In this document: piece by piece, positions 6,246-8,647 of the stretch
Layout: every line of letters begins with the position of its first letter
How positions within the stretch are numbered: position 1 is the first letter of the stretch
DNA from: Cyanobacteria bacterium UBA8803
Lineage (GTDB): Bacteria; Cyanobacteriota; Cyanobacteriia; Cyanobacteriales; Coleofasciculaceae
Assembly (NCBI GenBank): GCA_003505715.1
Contig: DNXU01000475.1
Coordinates: 1-8,647 of the forward strand
Length of the DNA: 8,647 nt
Direction: 5' to 3'
Notes under the pieces: generated by a model
The model's database searches: none
Told to the model about the DNA's origin: nothing
What the model saw: the letters and a program-made list of their open reading frames with translations, nothing else
Position numbers and translations under genes: made by a program

Positions 6246-7235
6246 TTAAATATTGAGCAACTTTTGGCCTTGCAGGATGGCAAATCCGCCTGTATTTTTG
6301 CAACCGCTAGCAAACTGCTCAATTGCCTTTTTAAGTTCAGCATCGGGATTGAAGAGTTCTCGAACCATATTGAACATCGGCCAACTGCGATCTTGCAGAT
6401 GAATTCTCAACAAGAACCGCAAAAGATACCGCAGCAGTTGTTCACTATCTTTGGGACTGTATTGAGCATCAAGGCTAGTTTTGCGAAAGTAAAAGCGGGG
6501 TTGGTTGAGATGTTCCACCTCAATCTTCAAGAAAACCACACAGCCTACAGTTTGAACGGGCGCAGTGACGACAGCAATCTGCTCAGATCGAGTTGGTTCT
6601 TGGAAAAATTCCAGCAAAGGAGCGTATTTCTCTTGGAGACGCTTGAGGAGTTTGTGCGCAGATTCAGCATTTTGGACGTAAGTCTCGCATTTAACTGGAG
6701 CAAAGATCACAAGTTTGGGTTCCTCTAGCTTTTGATACGCTGTTTTGAACAGCTTGATAATCTCATCCGGCTTATTTCTAGCCTCATGCCACCTACCGTT
6801 AAGTTCCATCATGGCTGGCGTATCGATCGCAATAATCACCGCTGCACATTCCTTGAGCAGCTTTTGGACGAATTTCCTCCCAGCTACATCAGTTGGTAAA
6901 ATGTAGCCTCCTGGATAGTCCCGGAACAGAAGTCGCAACGAGGGTTTCTGGTCGAGCTTGCCCAGATCGAAAATGTAGGAGGGGAGAGAGTCAGGGCCAG
7001 CAGTTGCCAAAGTCCCGCGAATCCCTTTTTTTCGTTCTTCAGCTTTAAACTCGTAGGTCAAGCTTTTGAGTTGTTCCAAATATTTTTCCAGAGTCGCTCT
7101 CGTCTCGATATCGGGTACAAGCTGGAGATGAGCCTGACGGCTGGTTACCTCAAACTGCTCGTACATTGATGTCAAGAGCGTGGTTTTGCCCACACCACTG
7201 GCTCCGAGCATCGTAATCTTGAGTTCTTTTGTCAT
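6246..7235 (-). CDS. TRAFAC-type P-loop GTPase domain protein
   Basis: A 329-aa predicted nucleotide-binding protein. The P-loop GASGVGKT (11-18) follows the first beta strand, and a switch-II-like DYPG (106-109) in RLLFRDYPGG resembles the G3 DxxG motif. A later strand ends AIDTP (136-140). No canonical NKxD is present; APVKCE (179-184) follows a hydrophobic strand at the expected G4 place, and APVQTVG (225-231) may be the G5 region. The C-terminal 80 residues are helical and basic. No membrane segment is seen, so the protein is probably cytosolic. It resembles proteins annotated as TRAFAC clade GTPase domain-containing, including GTPases of predicted conflict or signalling systems. The start is ATG 7235, with GGGAG six nt upstream; the GTG at 7265 only adds ten residues overlapping that site. 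It is first of two genes, 35 bp before its partner, and diverges from the CAP gene. No HIP1 octamer occurs. Confidence 0.78.
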   Translation of the reverse strand: MTKELKITMLGASGVGKTTLLTSMYEQFEVTSRQAHLQLVPDIETRATLEKYLEQLKSLTYEFKAEERKKGIRGTLATAGPDSLPSYIFDLGKLDQKPSLRLLFRDYPGGYILPTDVAGRKFVQKLLKECAAVIIAIDTPAMMELNGRWHEARNKPDEIIKLFKTAYQKLEEPKLVIFAPVKCETYVQNAESAHKLLKRLQEKYAPLLEFFQEPTRSEQIAVVTAPVQTVGCVVFLKIEVEHLNQPRFYFRKTSLDAQYSPKDSEQLLRYLLRFLLRIHLQDRSWPMFNMVRELFNPDAELKKAIEQFASGCKNTGGFAILQGQKLLNI

Positions 7236-7241
7236 TAAATG

Positions 7242-7246
7242 CTCCC
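7242..7246 (-). promoter_or_regulatory. Ribosome binding site deciding the GTPase start
   Basis: GGGAG on the minus strand lies 6 nt before ATG 7235. It is the clearest Shine-Dalgarno of the operon and favours the 329-aa form over an extension from GTG 7265. Confidence 0.65.
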
Positions 7247-7372
7247 TGAATGTGAGAGTCCCCACAGACTATTATTTAGTTATTTTCTCAGGAATTCTGA
7301 AAAAGCTGCGAAAAAGTTAGCTATTTGCTTGAGAACATCAGAGAAGCGCTAGCTACCCTTGAGTAAAGCTGA

Positions 7373-7378
7373 TAGAAT
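7373..7378 (+). promoter_or_regulatory. Possible -10 element of the CAP gene
   Basis: TAGAAT matches TATAAT at five of six positions and lies 53 bp before ATG 7432. The hexamer 17 bp upstream (TAGCTA, 7350-7355) is not a good -35. The 196-bp divergent spacer (7236-7431) should also carry the GTPase operon promoter, but I see no convincing boxes for it. Confidence 0.25.
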
Positions 7379-7431
7379 AATCTTAATGTAGTAACTATTG
7401 GCTTGAAATTCCCAGAAATCCCCCTAAATCT

Positions 7432-7968
7432 ATGTTGAAAATCAATCCCCCCACTTCTTGGTTATTAGCTGGGACAACAACAATTAGCGCCCTGGTCTTA
7501 ACTACATTACCCTTGCTCACTCTACAAGCCCAAAGCAGCCGCGTCAAACCAGCAGAAATTTTAAACGCCCACAATAAATACCGCACTGAACTCAAAGTAC
7601 CGGGCTTAACTTGGTCTGATGAGGTGGCTAAATCCGCCCAGGAATGGGCAGATAATTTAGCCGCTACTAATAGCTTTGAACACAGTGGCACAAACTATGG
7701 GGAAAATATCTGGCAAGGCACTGCCAACGCCTATACTCAAACCCAAATGGTAGATGATTGGGGTAGCGAGAAGAAAGACTTCAAATATGGTACTTTCCCT
7801 GATGTTTCTAAGACAGGGGAATGGTCTGATGTTGGACATTACACCCAAATTGTCTGGAGAAATACCACCGAGGTGGGATGCGGTTTAGCCACAAGTCAAA
7901 ATGGCGATGATATTTTAGTTTGCCAGTATAATCCGCCTGGAAATTACGAAGGACAAAAGCCATATTAA
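7432..7968 (+). CDS. Secreted CAP/SCP (PR-1-like) domain protein
   Basis: A 178-aa protein with an N-terminal signal peptide (hydrophobic core about 10-31, likely cleavage near LQAQS at 31-35) and then a compact CAP domain. The four cavity residues can be read as H84 (FEHSG), E91 (GEN), E113 (WGSEKKD) and H136 (GHYTQIVW). The CAP signature GHYTQIVWRNTTEVGCG (135-151) and the closing VCQYNPPGNYEG (163-174) are textbook. C150 and C164 are placed to form a disulfide. Length and motif order fit plant PR-1-type single-domain members, so export to periplasm or outside is expected. CAP proteins bind lipids or metals in various organisms; no activity is established for bacterial single-domain forms, so substrate is not assigned. 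No clear Shine-Dalgarno precedes ATG 7432. It diverges from the GTPase operon, with no evidence of a functional link. Confidence 0.93.
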   Translation: MLKINPPTSWLLAGTTTISALVLTTLPLLTLQAQSSRVKPAEILNAHNKYRTELKVPGLTWSDEVAKSAQEWADNLAATNSFEHSGTNYGENIWQGTANAYTQTQMVDDWGSEKKDFKYGTFPDVSKTGEWSDVGHYTQIVWRNTTEVGCGLATSQNGDDILVCQYNPPGNYEGQKPY

Positions 7969-7974
7969 AGCTAG

Positions 7975-7986
7975 AAGCGATCGCTT
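7975..7986. repeat. HIP1 palindrome after the CAP gene
   Basis: AAGCGATCGCTT is a perfect 12-bp palindrome around the octamer GCGATCGC, 6 bp after the CAP stop. HIP1 is a hyper-abundant palindrome of cyanobacterial genomes. Other full copies here are at 136, 835, 1558, 1838, 4292, 4537 and 4757. It has no T-run and is not a convincing terminator. Confidence 0.8.
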
Positions 7987-8040
7987 AACTGCTCCCCTTG
8001 CTAAAAGAGAAAAGTTCGCGAAAATTACAGGACATAAGCG

Positions 8041-8297
8041 AGAAAGTCCACGTCCTTTAGGCGTGGGATGAATAGCCGCCCCTGTTAAGGGGCGTGTCAG
8101 TCTTGGCCTTGAGCTTGGATATAGCGTTGCACTGTTGCACTTAAAACCTTTCCCGCCGTCGATACCAAGTAGGAGCGAATCCACATCAACGGCATTTTTT
8201 TCTTCTCTGGCAATTCCTGATTTAAGATGGCAAAATATTTGGTATGTGCTAGGTAGTACACTAGGTTTGAGTCTATACGAAATGTAAAGCCTAACAA
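8041..8297 (-). mobile_element. IS200/IS605-family element remnant (right-end side)
   Basis: On the minus strand a truncated tnpA is followed directly by two small hairpins, the arrangement at the right end of IS200/IS605 single-strand transposons. The first pairs 8077-8083 with 8088-8094 (CGCCCCT/AGGGGCG, loop GTTA). The second pairs CCACG (8048-8052) with CGTGG (8062-8066), with a bulged T8053 and an inner CC/GG pair. The motif CCACGCCTAAAGG-type hairpin is familiar from cyanobacterial elements of this family. The left end and the first two thirds of tnpA are missing, and no tnpB is present. Exact boundaries cannot be set without an intact relative. Confidence 0.6.
8097..8297 (-). pseudogene. 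Truncated IS200-type Y1 transposase (TnpA C-terminal part)
   Basis: The 66-codon frame ends at TGA 8097-8099. Its last 40 or so residues, containing QELPEKKKMPLMW then IRSYLVSTAGKV, match the C-terminal region of cyanobacterial IS200/IS605 TnpA (typically x-QEFPELRKLPSLW, then xRSYFVSTAGKV). The closing helix VQRYIQAQ carries the expected catalytic tyrosine. The HUH motif (His-hydrophobic-His) and the fold core are absent, so the protein cannot transpose DNA. The first 20 codons from the TTG at 8297 align only loosely and may be past the breakpoint. A full member is about 130-150 aa. It acts, if at all, only as a scar. Confidence 0.65.
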
Positions 8298-8302
8298 TCC
8301 GC

Positions 8303-8462
8303 ATGCACACCGACCGTAAGGAATTTGTCGATCAAGTCCGAGAAGTTGCTAGCGGCGGGTGAGGCGGAACGTTACCTAAATTATATTCACCGAGATCCCG
8401 AAGTTGATCATTCATATTTTGTACGAACCTGCTACACCAGCACAAATCAAAGAAATGCTTGA
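8303..8462 (+). pseudogene. Frameshifted small ORF upstream of the DUF5674-like gene
   Basis: From ATG 8303 the frame reads MHTDRKEFVDQVREVASGG and hits TGA at 8360-8362. Removing one G from the GGG just before that stop restores a coherent charged helical sequence, EAERYLNYIHRDPEVD, and the frame continues to TGA 8460-8462 for 52 aa in total. The restored frame overlaps the start of the DUF5674-like ORF, as small bicistronic pairs often do. The family is not recognised. A small antitoxin-like protein is possible from size and position only. It may also be chance coding. Confidence 0.35.
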
Positions 8463-8628
8463 AGTCCATCAGTTTTATATCAAAACAGTTGTAGACATCC
8501 AGCGCCGGTTTTTGGCAGGCGGTGGCGAAATGCACTCAGATTGTGAAGTTGTTTTACTTGACAATGGAAGTCGGCAGTCGGATATTTGGGGCGCAAGCTG
8601 GAATTCAATTACTCAAGAAATCTTTTAA
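8404..8628 (+). pseudogene. DUF5674-like ORF, shortened at its C-terminus
   Basis: A 74-codon frame from TTG 8404. It begins MIIHILYEPATPAQIKEML and contains VDIQRRFLAGGGEMHSDCE (30-48), then LLDNGSRQSDIWGASWNS (51-68). This matches, from memory, the conserved body of DUF5674 proteins (MIIxxREPAT, AVDIxRGxLAGGG, HADCE, DGSxQxDIWGAxW, TQE). Those are about 110 aa, so the final third is missing after TAA 8626-8628. A GAA-to-TAA nonsense change or small indel near the stop would explain this, but the window ends 19 bp later. The start is TTG with no clear ribosome binding site, in line with decay. Family function is unknown to me. It lies beside a transposase scar and a frameshifted ORF. Confidence 0.55.
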
Positions 8629-8647
8629 GCTGTTCGTCATTTAAATC

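Noticed and set aside
6240..6728. A 162-codon plus-strand frame opposite the GTPase
   Set aside because: The minus-strand frame carries the P-loop and other motifs and a good Shine-Dalgarno; the plus frame has neither.
7969..8040. Terminator or RNA gene after the CAP gene
   Set aside because: Only the HIP1 palindrome is present, with no T-run and no tRNA or other RNA fold that I can identify.
7915..8310. A 131-codon minus-strand frame across the CAP gene end and IS remnant
   Set aside because: It crosses the CAP coding end and the end hairpins, in a different frame from the TnpA remnant, and shows no family resemblance.

Overview
The window looks like a chromosomal segment from a cyanobacterium, probably a filamentous or otherwise large-genome one. 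The HIP1 octamer GCGATCGC occurs at least eight times. The proteins match cyanobacterial types: a long DnaX, a GT2 glucolipid synthase, and a desaturase-SDR fusion. The spacers carry palindromes and a 7-bp tandem repeat like those common in Nostoc- and Microcoleus-type genomes. Genus is not assigned.

Layout. (1) 1-2256, plus: dnaX, the clamp-loader gamma/tau subunit, with its Shine-Dalgarno inside a hairpin and an SSB-like acidic tail. (2) 2257-2338: convergent spacer with a perfect 12-bp inverted repeat. (3) 2339-3766, minus: a membrane GT2 glycosyltransferase, most likely the monoglucosyldiacylglycerol synthase of galactolipid synthesis (MgdA type). (4) 3767-3964: divergent spacer with an HLR1-like direct repeat and a 12-bp palindrome. 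(5) 3965-5191, plus: a fusion of a histidine-box sterol desaturase/fatty acid hydroxylase-like domain and a short-chain dehydrogenase. (6) 5192-5337: convergent spacer with a GTTCATT heptad array and its inverted copy. (7) 5338-7235, minus: a two-gene operon of a TRAFAC-type P-loop GTPase and an uncharacterised partner with a hydrophobic helix near its C-terminus. (8) 7432-7968, plus: a secreted CAP/SCP (PR-1-like) protein. (9) 7969-8647: a decayed accessory segment with an IS200/IS605 TnpA remnant and its end hairpins, a frameshifted small ORF and a shortened DUF5674-like ORF.

How the genes relate. dnaX is housekeeping. The glucosyltransferase and the desaturase-SDR fusion share one spacer and both probably act on membrane lipids, so joint regulation is possible but not shown. 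The GTPase and its partner are the best candidate for an undescribed system. They are co-oriented, 35 bp apart, each with a recognisable Shine-Dalgarno, and the partner has no obvious known domain. The GTPase resembles the GTPases of predicted GTPase-centred conflict or signalling systems. The last 0.7 kb is mobile-element and toxin-antitoxin-like debris. All assignments come from motif reading and memory of families; no search was run.
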